Below, in pieces: positions 34,914 through 44,573 of a DNA stretch of 64,000 nt. The notes beneath the pieces are model-generated. The model made no database searches, was not told the DNA's origin, and saw only the letters and a program-made list of their open reading frames with translations. The position numbers and the translations under genes are program-made. The stretch's first letter is position 1. The number at the start of each line of letters is the position of its first letter. Source of the DNA: Sagittula salina (GTDB taxonomy: Bacteria > Pseudomonadota > Alphaproteobacteria > Rhodobacterales > Rhodobacteraceae). The DNA is taken from contig NZ_JAGISH010000008.1 in NCBI RefSeq assembly GCF_017813235.1, positions 124,001 through 188,000 on the forward strand, in the 5' to 3' direction.

Positions 34914-36202
34914 TGGACGCCCGCGCCGTCATCGCGCACCTCAGGCGCGGAGAGGAACCGAGCCCCGAAGAACTGACGTGGTTCGCCGAAGGACTCGCCG
35001 ACGGAGGCGTGAGCGATGCGCAGGGGGGAGCCTTTGCCATGGGCGTCTGCCTGCGCGGATTGTCCGAGGCAGGACGCGTGGCGCTGACCCTTGCCATGCG
35101 CGATTCCGGCCATGTGCTCGACTGGGACCTCCCCGGCCCGGTCGTGGACAAGCATTCCACCGGCGGCGTCGGTGACTGCGTGAGCCTCGTGCTCGCGCCC
35201 ATGCTGGCCGACTGCGGCGTCTACGTGCCGATGATCTCGGGGCGGGGGCTGGGCCATACCGGCGGCACTCTGGACAAACTCGAGGCGATCCCCGGTTACG
35301 GCGTCAGCCCCGACGAGGACCGTCTGCGGCAGATCGTGGCCGACGTGGGCTGCGCCATCGTCAGCGCCTCCGCCGACATCGCGCCCGCCGACAAGCGTCT
35401 TTATGCGATCCGCGACATTTCCGGCACGGTCGAAAGCCTTGATCTCATCACCGCCTCCATCCTGTCAAAGAAGCTCGCCGCCGGGCTGCATTCGCTGGTG
35501 CTGGACGTGAAATGCGGCTCTGGTGCCTTCATGAAAACCCGGGAGGAGGCCCGCGCGCTGGCGCGGGCGCTGGTGGGCACGGCGAATGCCGCCGGTTGCC
35601 CGACCTCGGCGCTGATCACCGACATGGACCAGCCGCTGGTGCCCTCTCTCGGCAACGCGCTGGAGGTCGACCTCTGCATGGAGGTGCTGACCGGGGCACG
35701 TTCCGGCCCCCTGCGGGATCTGAGCATCACGCTGGGCGCGGAATTGCTGAAGACCGCCGGGATCGACGGCGGCGCGGCAAAACTGGAAACCGCACTGGCT
35801 TCCGGTGCTGCGGCAGAACGCTTCGGGCGCATGGTTTATGAACTTGGCGGGCCGATGGACTTTGTTCAGGACTGGCGCCGTTTCCTGCCGGAGGCGCCCG
35901 TGATCCGCGAGATCGCCGCCAAGGAGGCGGGGACTGTGGCGCGCATCGACGGCGAGGCGCTGGGGCTGGCGGTGGTCGACCTAGGCGGCGGACGTCGGGT
36001 GGAATCCGATGTGATCAACCCGGCGGTCGGCCTGACGGAGGTCGTCCGGCTGGGCACGCGCGTGGAAAAAGGCCAGCCGCTTGCCCGTGTGCACGCCGCC
36101 CGCGAAAGCCAGGCCGACGAGGCCGAGGCCGTAGTCCGCGCCGCGATCCTCATGGGCGGGGCGCCCGCGCCGCGCCCGCTGGTGTTGGAGCGGGTGGCAT
36201 GA
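34910..36202 (+). CDS. deoA: Thymidine phosphorylase
   Basis: 430 residues. Phosphorolysis of thymidine and deoxyuridine to the free base and deoxyribose-1-phosphate. The N-terminal helical domain is followed by the phosphate-binding motif VVDKHSTGGVGDCVSLVLAP and the pyrimidine-binding MISGRGLGHTGGTLDKLEAI signature, later LVLDVKCGSGAFMKT. It is translationally coupled on both sides (ATGA overlaps with cdd and deoB). Confidence 0.96.
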   Translation: MMDARAVIAHLRRGEEPSPEELTWFAEGLADGGVSDAQGGAFAMGVCLRGLSEAGRVALTLAMRDSGHVLDWDLPGPVVDKHSTGGVGDCVSLVLAPMLADCGVYVPMISGRGLGHTGGTLDKLEAIPGYGVSPDEDRLRQIVADVGCAIVSASADIAPADKRLYAIRDISGTVESLDLITASILSKKLAAGLHSLVLDVKCGSGAFMKTREEARALARALVGTANAAGCPTSALITDMDQPLVPSLGNALEVDLCMEVLTGARSGPLRDLSITLGAELLKTAGIDGGAAKLETALASGAAAERFGRMVYELGGPMDFVQDWRRFLPEAPVIREIAAKEAGTVARIDGEALGLAVVDLGGGRRVESDVINPAVGLTEVVRLGTRVEKGQPLARVHAARESQADEAEAVVRAAILMGGAPAPRPLVLERVA

Positions 36203-37410
36203 CCCGGGCTTTTCTCGTGGTGATGGATTCCGTGGGCATCGGCGGCGCGCCGGACGCGGGCGCGTTCTTCAACGACGGCACACCCGACACGGGCGCGGAT
36301 ACGCTGGGCCACATCCATGACGTCTGTGCGGCGGGGCAGGCAGAGGAGGGGCGCAGCGGCCCGCTGCACCTGCCGGTGCTGGCGGGGCTGGGCCTTTACC
36401 ACGCCGCCGATCTGGCCAGCGGGGCCGGGCGCGCTGCCATGCCGCCGGCGCAGGCCTCCGGGCGCTGGGGGGCCGCGACGGAGACCTCCATCGGCAAGGA
36501 CACGCCCTCCGGCCACTGGGAACTGGCCGGGCTGCCGGTGCCGTGGGACTGGCATTACTTCCCGAAGGCGGAGCCAGCCTTCCCCGACGACCTCGTGCGA
36601 CGGGTCTGCGACCTCGCGGGCAGCGACGGCATCCTCGGCAACTGTCACGGCTCCGGCACGGTCATGATCGACCGCTTCGGCAAGGAACACGTCCGCACCG
36701 GCCGCCCGATCTGCTACACCTCTGCCGACAGCGTGTTCCAGATCGCCGCGCATGAGGAGCACTTCGGCCTCGACCGGCTCTACAAGCTTTGCGAAGACCT
36801 CGCGCCGATGCTGCACGCCATGAAGGTCGGCCGCGTCATCGCGCGTCCCTTTGTGGGCGAGCCGGGCCGCTACACCCGTACGACGAACCGTCACGATTAC
36901 GCCATCCTGCCACCTGGCCCGGTCCTGACCAACTGGGTGCAGGACGCGGGACGCCGGGTCCATGCCATCGGCAAGATCGGCGACATCTTCTCCATGACCG
37001 GCATCGACACGGTGGCGAAAGGCGCGGACGCGGCGCTGATGGACCACCTCTTCGAGGCGGTGGACTCCCGGTCCGATGGCAGCCTGACCTTTGCCAACTT
37101 CGTCGAGTTCGACAGCCTGTATGGCCATCGCCGCGATGTCTCGGGATATGCCCGGCACCTCGAATGGTTCGACGCCTGCCTTGGGCGCCTGTTGCCGAAA
37201 CTGCGCAAGGGCGACTTGCTGATCATTACCGCCGACCACGGCAACGATCCCACCTGGATCGGTACCGACCACACGCGCGAACGCGTGCCGGTGCTGGTGC
37301 ATGGCGCGGGGCAGGGCAGCCTCGGCCAAATCGGTTTTGCCGATGTGGCGGCCTCCATCGCCGCGCATCTGAACGTGCCTGCCCAAGGCCCCGGAAGGAG
37401 CTTCCTGTGA
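36199..37410 (+). CDS. deoB: Phosphopentomutase
   Basis: 403 residues. It converts (deoxy)ribose-1-phosphate to the 5-phosphate, downstream of deoA. Alkaline-phosphatase-superfamily metal sites are visible: MDSVGIGGAPDAG at the N-terminus, SADSVFQIAAHEE, and DHGNDPTWIGTDHTRE near the C-terminus; ETSIGKDTPSGHWE contains the phosphothreonine loop. It overlaps deoA and add by 4 nt each. Confidence 0.96.
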   Translation: MTRAFLVVMDSVGIGGAPDAGAFFNDGTPDTGADTLGHIHDVCAAGQAEEGRSGPLHLPVLAGLGLYHAADLASGAGRAAMPPAQASGRWGAATETSIGKDTPSGHWELAGLPVPWDWHYFPKAEPAFPDDLVRRVCDLAGSDGILGNCHGSGTVMIDRFGKEHVRTGRPICYTSADSVFQIAAHEEHFGLDRLYKLCEDLAPMLHAMKVGRVIARPFVGEPGRYTRTTNRHDYAILPPGPVLTNWVQDAGRRVHAIGKIGDIFSMTGIDTVAKGADAALMDHLFEAVDSRSDGSLTFANFVEFDSLYGHRRDVSGYARHLEWFDACLGRLLPKLRKGDLLIITADHGNDPTWIGTDHTRERVPVLVHGAGQGSLGQIGFADVAASIAAHLNVPAQGPGRSFL

Positions 37411-38438
37411 GTGACAGAGACCCCGACGCCCCCCTGACCGAAGAAGAGCTGCACGCCATCGTGCATCTACCCAAGGTCGAGCTTCACACCCATTTCGAAG
37501 GCATGGCCCCGCCCGCCTTCATCCGTGGCCTTGCGAAGGAAAAAAAGGTCGATCTGTCACGGATCTTCCGGCCCGACGGGTCATATGACTACCGCGACTT
37601 CTGGCACTTTCTCGAGGTCTACGAGGCGGCGACATCCGTCCTGAAAAGCCCGGAGGACTTTGCCCGCCTCTGTACCGCCGTGCTGGAGGAAAGCGCGGCG
37701 AACGGCGTGGTCTACCAGGAAACCTTCCTTTCGCCGGACTTTTGCGGCGGTGGCGATGTGGCGGCGTGGAAGGAATACCTGCACGCGATCCGCGAAGCGG
37801 CGACCGTCGCCGAACGCGACCTGGGCATCACCCTGCGCGGCGTCATCACCTGCATCCGCCACTTTGGCTCAGATCAGGCGCGGGATACAGCCTGTTGCGC
37901 GGCGGAGACGGCGGGCGATTTCATCACCGGCTTCGGCATGGGCGGGGATGAGAAGAAGGGCCGCCAGCGCGATTTCTCCTGGGCCTTCGATTGCGCGCGC
38001 GAGGCGGGCCTGCAACTGACCACCCACGCGGGCGAGTGGAACGGCCCGTCGGAGGTGCGCGAGGCGGTGGAGGATCTCGGCGTCGAACGCATCGGTCATG
38101 GCGTCAACGCGCATACCGACCCGGCCTTGCTGGAGATGCTGGCCGAGCGCGGCGTCACACTTGAGGTCTGTCCCGGCTCCAACGTTTTTCTCGGTGTTTT
38201 TCCGTCGCTGGACCAACACCCGATCGCCAAATTGCGCAAGGCGGGCGTGCCGGTCACGATCTCCACCGATGACCCGCCGTTCTTCCACACGACCATGCGG
38301 AAGGAGTACGAAGCGCTTGCGAAGACCTTCCGCTGGGGCGAAGAGGACTTCCGAGACCTGAATCGCATCGCCATCGGGGCGGCCTTCTGCGACGAGGCCA
38401 CCCGCAGCGCGATCGCCAAGCGACTGGAGCAGCCATGA
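37407..38438 (+). CDS. add: Adenosine deaminase
   Basis: 343 residues from a GTG that overlaps the deoB stop (GTGA). It deaminates adenosine and deoxyadenosine to inosine forms. Zinc and catalytic residues are in place: the HxH of [31 protein letters not shown] and [13 protein letters not shown] start is assigned because no ATG gives the family's N-terminus. Fourth gene of the operon; its stop overlaps upp. Confidence 0.95.
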   Translation: MSDRDPDAPLTEEELHAIVHLPKVELHTHFEGMAPPAFIRGLAKEKKVDLSRIFRPDGSYDYRDFWHFLEVYEAATSVLKSPEDFARLCTAVLEESAANGVVYQETFLSPDFCGGGDVAAWKEYLHAIREAATVAERDLGITLRGVITCIRHFGSDQARDTACCAAETAGDFITGFGMGGDEKKGRQRDFSWAFDCAREAGLQLTTHAGEWNGPSEVREAVEDLGVERIGHGVNAHTDPALLEMLAERGVTLEVCPGSNVFLGVFPSLDQHPIAKLRKAGVPVTISTDDPPFFHTTMRKEYEALAKTFRWGEEDFRDLNRIAIGAAFCDEATRSAIAKRLEQP

Positions 38439-39067
38439 CCGACCACCTCACCATCGTCGACCACCCCCTTGTGCAGCACAAGCTGTCGATCATGCGAAAC
38501 AAGGAGACCTCCACCGCCTCCTTCCGCCAGTTGCTGCGCGAGATCAGCCACCTTCTGGCCTATGAGGTCACGCGCGAACTGCCGATGACCGACGTGCGCA
38601 TCGAGACCCCGCTGATGGCGATGGATGCCCCCATGATCGAGGGCAAGAAGCTGGCGCTGGTATCGATCCTGCGCGCGGGCAACGGCCTGCTGGATGGTAT
38701 CCTGGAACTGATTCCGGCGGCGCGCGTGGGCTTTATCGGGCTTTACCGCGACGAGGAAACGCTCCAGCCAGTTGAGTATTACAACAAACTCCCGGCCAAC
38801 CTCGGGGACCGCGTGACCATCGTGGTGGACCCGATGCTGGCGACGGGCAACTCCTCTGCCGCGGCCATCGACATGGTTAAGGCGGCGGGCGCGAAAGACA
38901 TCCGTTTCCTCTGCCTGCTGGCCGCGCCCGAAGGCGTCGCCCGCATGAAGGAGGCGCACCCCGACGTCCCCGTGGTGACCGCCGCGCTGGACGAGAAGCT
39001 GAACGAGAAGGGCTACATCGTTCCCGGTCTTGGCGATGCGGGCGACCGGATGTTCGGCACGAAATAA
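38435..39067 (+). CDS. upp: Uracil phosphoribosyltransferase
   Basis: 210 residues. It makes UMP from uracil and PRPP. The PRPP-binding signature is [23 protein letters not shown], with the N-terminal [28 protein letters not shown] and C-terminal [17 protein letters not shown] of the family. Last gene of the salvage operon, followed by a terminator 27 nt after its stop. Confidence 0.97.
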   Translation: MTDHLTIVDHPLVQHKLSIMRNKETSTASFRQLLREISHLLAYEVTRELPMTDVRIETPLMAMDAPMIEGKKLALVSILRAGNGLLDGILELIPAARVGFIGLYRDEETLQPVEYYNKLPANLGDRVTIVVDPMLATGNSSAAAIDMVKAAGAKDIRFLCLLAAPEGVARMKEAHPDVPVVTAALDEKLNEKGYIVPGLGDAGDRMFGTK

Positions 39068-39093
39068 CGCCTCTGTGGTGGTGAAACGCATAA

Positions 39094-39122
39094 AGCCAGC
39101 GGGTCAAACCGCTGGTTTCTTC
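39094..39122 (+). terminator. Intrinsic terminator of the cdd-upp operon
   Basis: A 7-bp stem CCAGCGG / CCGCTGG (39096-39102, 39109-39115) followed by TTTCTT, starting 29 nt after the upp stop. Confidence 0.82.
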
Positions 39123-39412
39123 GAGGCGGCCGGTGATTGGCCCCGAGGTTCCCCGTCAGAATCGAAAGCTGTTCCCGTTGCCGCAACGGACTTAGGGCCT
39201 TGCCGCGGTGCGTCCACGGGGGGTGAGGAAATAGATCGTTTCCACCAGACGCCTTTATCTGCGGCCCAAAATAAGGCGATTCTGGCACTGGCGGATACCA
39301 CCGCTAGTTTATTCACAGGAGTCCAGTGGATTCTTGTCAACGCCAAGGTTCTCAAAGCTTTACAGGTCAAAGCTGATCGGACAAGGTGCGATGTACATCT
39401 GTGGGGGCAGAC
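39123..39412. other. AT-richer leader region upstream of the SPOR protein gene
   Basis: Together with the terminator the gene-free stretch is 345 nt (39068-39412). No supported ORF. The last ~130 nt are clearly AT-richer, consistent with a promoter for the gene at 39413. No known RNA motif recognised. Confidence 0.45.
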
Positions 39413-40735
39413 ATGACGATAAATAAACTGGCGCTTTGTGCCACGATTGTAACCTACCTTGCCGGGCTCGGTGGGGCTGCCAGCGCGCAGAACGCCATTC
39501 CCGCGAACTTTCCGCCCAAGGACTATCAAGGGCGGCAATTTGTGGATAACGCCGGATGCGTCTTTGTCCGGGCGGGCTTTGACGGGTTGGTGAACTGGGT
39601 GCCGCGTGTGACCCGCCAGCGCAAGCAGCTTTGCGGTCAGACGCCGACCTTTGGTGGCAGCGCGACGGTGCAGGCCACGGCCCCCGCGCCGCAACGCGTG
39701 GCCACCGCGCCCGCTCCGGTCCAGATCACCATGGCCCCGAAACCGGAACCCGCTCCGGTCGCGGCACCGGCCCGGACAGCCGTCGCCCCCGTGCGCGCGA
39801 CGCCGCAGCCAGTAGTCCGCCGCACGACCACGCCGCCCCGGGCACCCGTGGTCATCAAGGCTCCCGTCTCGAAACCAGCCTATGCGGAACCGCCGCGCGT
39901 TGTACGCCGGATGCCCGCCACCACGGCGCCCAGCCCCACCGCCTCCACCGCGCGCGCGCGCATTCCGGTACAGGAAGCCTGCGCCGCCGGTCGCAACAGC
40001 AGCGGTGGCACGCCGATCCGCTGCGGGCCGCAGACAAAGTCGCATGTGACCATCGTCCGCCGGGGCGAGGCTCCCGGACCCGGCAAGAACGTCTACTACA
40101 ACCGCAGCTCGTGGGAGGACTCGGCGTTGTCGCCGCAGACCCGCATCGTGCCGCGGAAGGTCTACGAGGCGCGCGACGCGCAGATCGCTTCGGTTCCGGC
40201 AGGCTACAAGCCTGCCTGGGAGGACGACCGCCTGAACCCCTACAGGGCGATCCAGACGGTGCAGGGCTACATGGACACGCAAGAGGTCTGGTCCAATCAG
40301 GTGCCGCGCCGCCTGATCAGCCAGGCAAACCCGCGCCAGCCCTTCCCGAAAAACCTCTGGACCACCAAATACCGTCACGAAGTCAAGCCGCTCGCCGTCG
40401 CCTATCGCGCCACGCAGGGATACCCGCCCGCCGAGGTGCGGATGGCCTACGCGGAGCAGTCAGTCTACCGTACAGACGTGCTCTCCACCCGCAGCGCGCA
40501 GCCCGCCCCCACTGGCGGCTACGTGGAGATCGGCGTTTTCACCACCCGGGCCAAGGCGCAGGCGGCAGCGGCGCGCCTCGCGGCGGCAGGCTTGCCGGTA
40601 AAGGCGGCGACGATCACGCGGGGCGACGCTTCCATGCAACGGCTGCGCGTGGGACCCTACGGCTCCGCCGCGGCGCTGCACTCGGCACTCTCGGCGGTGC
40701 ACGGGGCGGGCTATACCAGCGCCTACCTGCGCTGA
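39413..40735 (+). CDS. Secreted SPOR-domain protein
   Basis: 440 residues. A signal peptide (NKLALCATIVTYLAGLGGAASA, cleavage before QNA) is followed by a short domain with two cysteines (YQGRQFVDNAGCVFVRAGFDG, KQLCGQTPTF). An Ala/Pro-rich linker (~80-170), a conserved mid-region and a C-terminal SPOR domain of ~70 residues follow (GGYVEIGVFTTRAKAQAAAA, then LRVGPYGSAAALHSAL). SPOR domains bind denuded peptidoglycan glycan strands at the septum, so the protein should be periplasmic and division- or wall-related. GGGGG lies 6 nt before the ATG. Confidence 0.87.
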   Translation: MTINKLALCATIVTYLAGLGGAASAQNAIPANFPPKDYQGRQFVDNAGCVFVRAGFDGLVNWVPRVTRQRKQLCGQTPTFGGSATVQATAPAPQRVATAPAPVQITMAPKPEPAPVAAPARTAVAPVRATPQPVVRRTTTPPRAPVVIKAPVSKPAYAEPPRVVRRMPATTAPSPTASTARARIPVQEACAAGRNSSGGTPIRCGPQTKSHVTIVRRGEAPGPGKNVYYNRSSWEDSALSPQTRIVPRKVYEARDAQIASVPAGYKPAWEDDRLNPYRAIQTVQGYMDTQEVWSNQVPRRLISQANPRQPFPKNLWTTKYRHEVKPLAVAYRATQGYPPAEVRMAYAEQSVYRTDVLSTRSAQPAPTGGYVEIGVFTTRAKAQAAAARLAAAGLPVKAATITRGDASMQRLRVGPYGSAAALHSALSAVHGAGYTSAYLR

Positions 40736-40755
40736 ACGGCGCCAAAAACAATACA

Positions 40756-40790
40756 TGACCCGCGTGCCACCCCGGCGCGCGGGTTTCGCT
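40756..40790 (+). terminator. Intrinsic terminator of the SPOR gene
   Basis: A 7-bp stem ACCCGCG / CGCGGGT (40758-40764, 40778-40784) with TTT after it, 22 nt past the stop. Confidence 0.7.
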
Positions 40791-40806
40791 CTGAGGGATG
40801 GGGTCG

Positions 40807-41823
40807 TCAGCCGTTGCAGATCGCCTGCAACCGGACCCAGTCGGCATCCGACAATACCATGCGTGATCCCTCGATGCGGCGCGGGTCCGCCTCGATCAAC
40901 GGCAAGGTGGACTCGCCGGTCCCATCCACCGCGTAGGCGTAGGGCGACGTGCGCAGTTCCGCCTTGGCAAAGGCCTCCAGCAGGTTCTCCACATGCGGCG
41001 CGGGCTGCGGATGGGTCATGACATGTTCCGCGTAGGCGTCGAGCGCGCTGTCTGGCATCTCTCCGGTGGTCAGCAACCGCAGCGAGGCGATAAGCCCCGC
41101 GTGCGCCAGAAGATCGCCCAGGGGATCGCTGGCCCTGACCCGCATGCTTTCCACCAGCGCAAAGCCCGCCGCCACGTCGGGATCGTCGTGATCCTCTACC
41201 ACGCGGCGATTGAGCAGGATAATGCTGCCCGGCAAATGCGCGCTGGTGAAACTGCCGCCGGGCAGGACCACGACGCTGCCTCCCTGCTGGATACGCTGTG
41301 AAAACCGCCGCAACGGTTCACGGGCCTCGGAAGCGTTGCAGGCCTGTCCGGTCAGGCGGGTGACATGGCTCAGGAGGCGCGCGCCGATCTCGGCCCGTTT
41401 CACCTGTGGCACGACGGTGGTAGCATAGCTTGCCAGCGCGCCGGGCAACCAGAAGACCGCCAGAACCAGCCCCAGCGCCACTGCCGAACCCGTAACGATA
41501 AAGCGCAGTTTCCCCGGCCGCGGCCTCCGCCGGTCTATGGCCCTCAGCAAGCGGTCGAGGCCCGCGATCATCTCGGTCTCATCCGCCCCCAGTTCCAGGG
41601 TCTCTTCGGGGGCACCCTCGGGATGGTAGATCGCGGGCAGCGCATGGCCGTTCGACCGTTGGACCGCGCCCAGCGACCAATGCGCCAGAATGTCTCCGGC
41701 GGTAGAGCTCATGGTCAGCGTGGCGTCCCCCAGCGACACGATGACCTCACGGCGCTGCGCCTCCGCATCGGGGCGCCAGAGGCCGGTTGCCTCGAGCCGT
41801 TGAAACTTGGTCAATGCCGTCAT
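40807..41823 (-). CDS. Membrane protein, possibly peptidase M48-like remnant
   Basis: 338 residues. A cytoplasmic N-terminal region with a small beta-like domain (REVIVSLGDATLTMSSTAGDILAHWSL) is followed by a transmembrane helix at about 110-132 (FIVTGSAVALGLVLAVFWLPG) and an extracytoplasmic C-terminal domain. The latter (GSVVVLPGGSFTSAHLPGSIILLNRRVVEDHDDPDVAAGFALVESM) aligns in style with M48 metalloproteases at the segment before the HExxH helix. Where HExxH would be, I read FALVESM, so no zinc site is visible. Fold is inference. Start at the ATG at 41823. Confidence 0.68.
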   Translation of the reverse strand: MTALTKFQRLEATGLWRPDAEAQRREVIVSLGDATLTMSSTAGDILAHWSLGAVQRSNGHALPAIYHPEGAPEETLELGADETEMIAGLDRLLRAIDRRRPRPGKLRFIVTGSAVALGLVLAVFWLPGALASYATTVVPQVKRAEIGARLLSHVTRLTGQACNASEAREPLRRFSQRIQQGGSVVVLPGGSFTSAHLPGSIILLNRRVVEDHDDPDVAAGFALVESMRVRASDPLGDLLAHAGLIASLRLLTTGEMPDSALDAYAEHVMTHPQPAPHVENLLEAFAKAELRTSPYAYAVDGTGESTLPLIEADPRRIEGSRMVLSDADWVRLQAICNG

Positions 41824-41941
41824 GCGGGGCTGCTCTGCCTCTGTTGCGCGCGAAACGATAGCACGCCGCCCGGAGCGGGTGCAATCTGGCAACATGCCTG
41901 CCCGCCAGGCTCCCGGCACGCGCTAAACCACGGGTCCGCGC

Positions 41942-41985
41942 CTCTGCTTCTTTGGTTCAAAAACACCGCGATGGGGGGCCGGTCG
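41942..41985 (-). repeat. Dispersed intergenic repeat, copy D (minus orientation)
   Basis: Read on the minus strand: a GC-rich start, then CGCGGTGTTTTTGAACCAAAGAAGC. It matches copies at 56171-56200 and 61501-61533 almost base for base. Confidence 0.6.
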
Positions 41986-42085
41986 GATCGCGCAGCGATC
42001 CGAAACTGCTGGCACCACATTGGCCGGGTCTTCTTTACGGTGTCGGATAGGGCCTGAAGATGCCCGCCCTATATCTTCAACCGGT

Positions 42086-43714
42086 TCATGACATCTCCGC
42101 CGCCAGCTTGCGCAGCTCGAACTTCTGAATCTTGCCTGTCGAGGTCTTCGGCAATTCCCGGAACACCACAGCCTTCGGACACTTGAATCCGGCGAGCCTC
42201 TCACGGGCGTGTGCGATCAGATCTTCCGCCGTAGCCGAGCGTCCGTCCTTCAACTCGACAAAGGCGCAAGGCACCTCGCCCCACTTCTCGTCCGGCTTCG
42301 CCACCACGGCACAGAGCAGCACCGCCGGGTGCGCCATGAGCACGCCCTCGACCTCCACCGAGGATATGTTCTCCCCGCCCGAGATGATGATGTCCTTCGC
42401 CCGGTCCGCGATTTTCAGGTAATTGTCCGGGTACATCACCGCGATATCACCGGAGTGGAAGACGCCCCCGGCGAAGGCCTCCCGCGTGGCCCGGGGGTTC
42501 TTGAGGTATCCCTTCATCACGCCGTTGCCGCGAAAGACGATTTCGCCCCTTGCCGCCCCATCGCGCGCCACCGGGCGGCCTTCGTCGTCCCAGACGTCCA
42601 TCGGTTCGAGGAAGGGCATGGCGACGCCCTGCCGCGACTTCTGCGCAGCGCGCGCGTCGCCCTGCATCGGCTCCCACTTCGACTGCCAGGTGCATTCGGT
42701 GCCGGGGCCGTAGGTCTCGGTCAGACCGTAGACGTGGGTGATGTTGAAGCCCATGGGTTCGATTGCCGCCAGCGTGGCGGGGGCGGGGGGCGCTCCAGCG
42801 GTGAAGACCTCCACCACCTGATCGAAGGCGCGTCGCTGGTCCTCGGGTGCGTTGATGAGCGTGTTCAGCACGATGGGCGCGCCGCCGAAATGCGTCACGC
42901 CCTCATCGGCGATGGCATCATAGATCGCGTCGGCGCGGATGTCGCGACAGCAGACCACGGTGCCCCCGACCGAAGGCATCATCCATGTGTGACACCAACC
43001 GTTGCAGTGAAACAGCGGCACGATGGTCAGGTAGACGGGGTGCAGTACCATCCGCCAGGACAGAACCTGCCCCATGGCGTTCAGGTAGGCGCCGCGATGG
43101 TGGTAGACTACACCCTTCGGCTGCCCCGTGGTGCCGGAGGTGTAGTTGAGCGCGATGCTCTCCCATTCGTCCTGCGGCATGATCCAGTCGAAACCTTCGT
43201 CGCCCGTGGCGAGGAAAGCTTCGTATTCGGTATACTGCCCGCCCGCGTGAACGCCCGCCTGGTCGTCAGCCACTTCGATGATCGCGGGAGCCTCCCCCTC
43301 CATCCGCTCCAGCGCCTGTGCCAGTACCGGCAGAAACTGCGGGTCGACCAGCACGACCTTCGCTTCGCCGTGGTCGAGGATATAGGCGATGGTATCGACG
43401 TCGAGCCGGGTGTTGATCGTGTTCAGAACCGCGCCGCAAGCGGGTACGCCGAAGTGCGCCTCCGCCTGCGCGGGGATGTTTGGCAGGATTGTCGCCACCA
43501 CGTCGCCGGGCGCCACTCCGGCCTTTGCCAGCGCCGAGGCAAGGCGCGTGATCCGCGCGGTGTATTCGGCGTAGCTGCGGCGGGTCTGCCCGTAAACCAG
43601 TGCCGGATGGTCCGGCCAGATCTGCACCGCTCGGGTCAGGAAGGACAGCGGGGTCAGCGGCACGAAGTTGGCCGCGCATTTCTCCAGTCCGGTTTCATCC
43701 TTCAGCCAGCCCAT
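42086..43714 (-). CDS. Acyl-CoA synthetase (AMP-forming, medium/long-chain type)
   Basis: 542 residues, an adenylate-forming acyl-CoA ligase. Signatures: P-loop LNYTSGTTGQPKGVVYHHRG, FHCNGWCHTWMMPSVGG, YGLTETYGP, VFHSGDIAVMYPDNYLKIADRAKDIIISGGENISS, and the catalytic lysine in KTSTGKIQKFELRK. The FHCNGWC segment is typical of a group that includes plant AAE-type and many alphaproteobacterial ligases related to methylmercaptopropionate-CoA ligase DmdB; substrate is unclear. Starts at ATG 43714 with AGGGAGGAT upstream. Possible roles are fatty-acid or short-chain acid activation. Confidence 0.92.
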   Translation of the reverse strand: MGWLKDETGLEKCAANFVPLTPLSFLTRAVQIWPDHPALVYGQTRRSYAEYTARITRLASALAKAGVAPGDVVATILPNIPAQAEAHFGVPACGAVLNTINTRLDVDTIAYILDHGEAKVVLVDPQFLPVLAQALERMEGEAPAIIEVADDQAGVHAGGQYTEYEAFLATGDEGFDWIMPQDEWESIALNYTSGTTGQPKGVVYHHRGAYLNAMGQVLSWRMVLHPVYLTIVPLFHCNGWCHTWMMPSVGGTVVCCRDIRADAIYDAIADEGVTHFGGAPIVLNTLINAPEDQRRAFDQVVEVFTAGAPPAPATLAAIEPMGFNITHVYGLTETYGPGTECTWQSKWEPMQGDARAAQKSRQGVAMPFLEPMDVWDDEGRPVARDGAARGEIVFRGNGVMKGYLKNPRATREAFAGGVFHSGDIAVMYPDNYLKIADRAKDIIISGGENISSVEVEGVLMAHPAVLLCAVVAKPDEKWGEVPCAFVELKDGRSATAEDLIAHARERLAGFKCPKAVVFRELPKTSTGKIQKFELRKLAAEMS

Positions 43715-43811
43715 GGCATCCTCCCTGCGTTACCTGCGCAACTTTATTGCGCGAGTTGACGTCGAAGGAAAAGGGGGATTTCGTGTCGGGGAAAGCAGGA
43801 GCCACTTTCAG

Positions 43812-44462
43812 ATGATAATTTCCCCCGGTCGCCGCTACATCTTTGTCCATATTCCGAAGACCGGTGGCACCTCCATGGCCTCGGCGCTGGAGGCACGCGC
43901 CATGCGTGGTGACATCCTGATCGGAGACACGCCCAAGGCGAAGAAACGCCGCCCACGGGTTAAGAAGCTGCAAGCACAGGCGGCGGGACGGTTGTGGAAG
44001 CATTCGACACTGAAGGACATCGAAGGCGTGGTGGGAGAGTCCGAGGTGCGCGATTACTTTGTCTTCACCTTCGTGCGCAACCCGTGGGACCGGATGGTGA
44101 GCTACTACCACTGGCTCAGGGCGCAGACCTTCGACCACAGTCAGGTCAGGCTGGCGCAGATGATGACCTTCGGCGATTTCGTGAAGCACCCTTTCACCGC
44201 GCAGGCGATGACATTCAATCCCTATTCCAGCTACGTACAGGACTGGACGGGGGAGGGGCGCTGCAACCAGTACATCCGGCTTGAGCATTGGCGCAACGAC
44301 ATGGATCTGCTGGAGGATCACTTGGGGTTTGTGCCGGGGATCGGGCACCTGAACCGTTCGGTCCGGCACCCGGATTACCGGATGTATTACACCGACCAGA
44401 CGGCGGAGGTGGTGGACCGTATCTGCCGCGAGGACGTGATGCGCTTCGGCTATCGGTTCTGA
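43812..44462 (+). CDS. Sulfotransferase family 2-like protein
   Basis: 216 residues. The 5'-phosphosulfate-binding loop of PAPS sulfotransferases is visible at the N-terminus (RRYIFVHIPKTGGTSMASAL) and the 3'-phosphate segment in FVFTFVRNPWDRMVSYYHWLR, with the conserved R-x-P-[WF]-x-R. The rest resembles bacterial carbohydrate/lipid sulfotransferases of the Sulfotransfer_2 family. ATG at 43812 gives MIISPGRR; the frame upstream is antisense to the acyl-CoA synthetase start. The acceptor, perhaps a cell-surface polysaccharide, is unknown. Divergent from the acyl-CoA synthetase. Confidence 0.85.
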   Translation: MIISPGRRYIFVHIPKTGGTSMASALEARAMRGDILIGDTPKAKKRRPRVKKLQAQAAGRLWKHSTLKDIEGVVGESEVRDYFVFTFVRNPWDRMVSYYHWLRAQTFDHSQVRLAQMMTFGDFVKHPFTAQAMTFNPYSSYVQDWTGEGRCNQYIRLEHWRNDMDLLEDHLGFVPGIGHLNRSVRHPDYRMYYTDQTAEVVDRICREDVMRFGYRF

Positions 44463-44496
44463 GAGGTTTCGCCTTGGCGGGGCCAGGGCGTCCGGC

Positions 44497-44552
44497 TGGG
44501 GCTCCGCCCCCGCACCCCCAGGAGTATTTTGCCAAGAAGAAACGGGGGGGGC
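44497..44552 (+). repeat. Dispersed intergenic repeat, copy A
   Basis: GGGGCTCCGCCCC hairpin, then CCCCAGGAGTATTTTGCC and AAGAAGAAAC, 35 nt after the sulfotransferase stop. Shares the layout of the copies at 56142 and 61469. Confidence 0.6.
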
Positions 44553-44573
44553 GTTCGCCGGGTTTGAGGGCGG

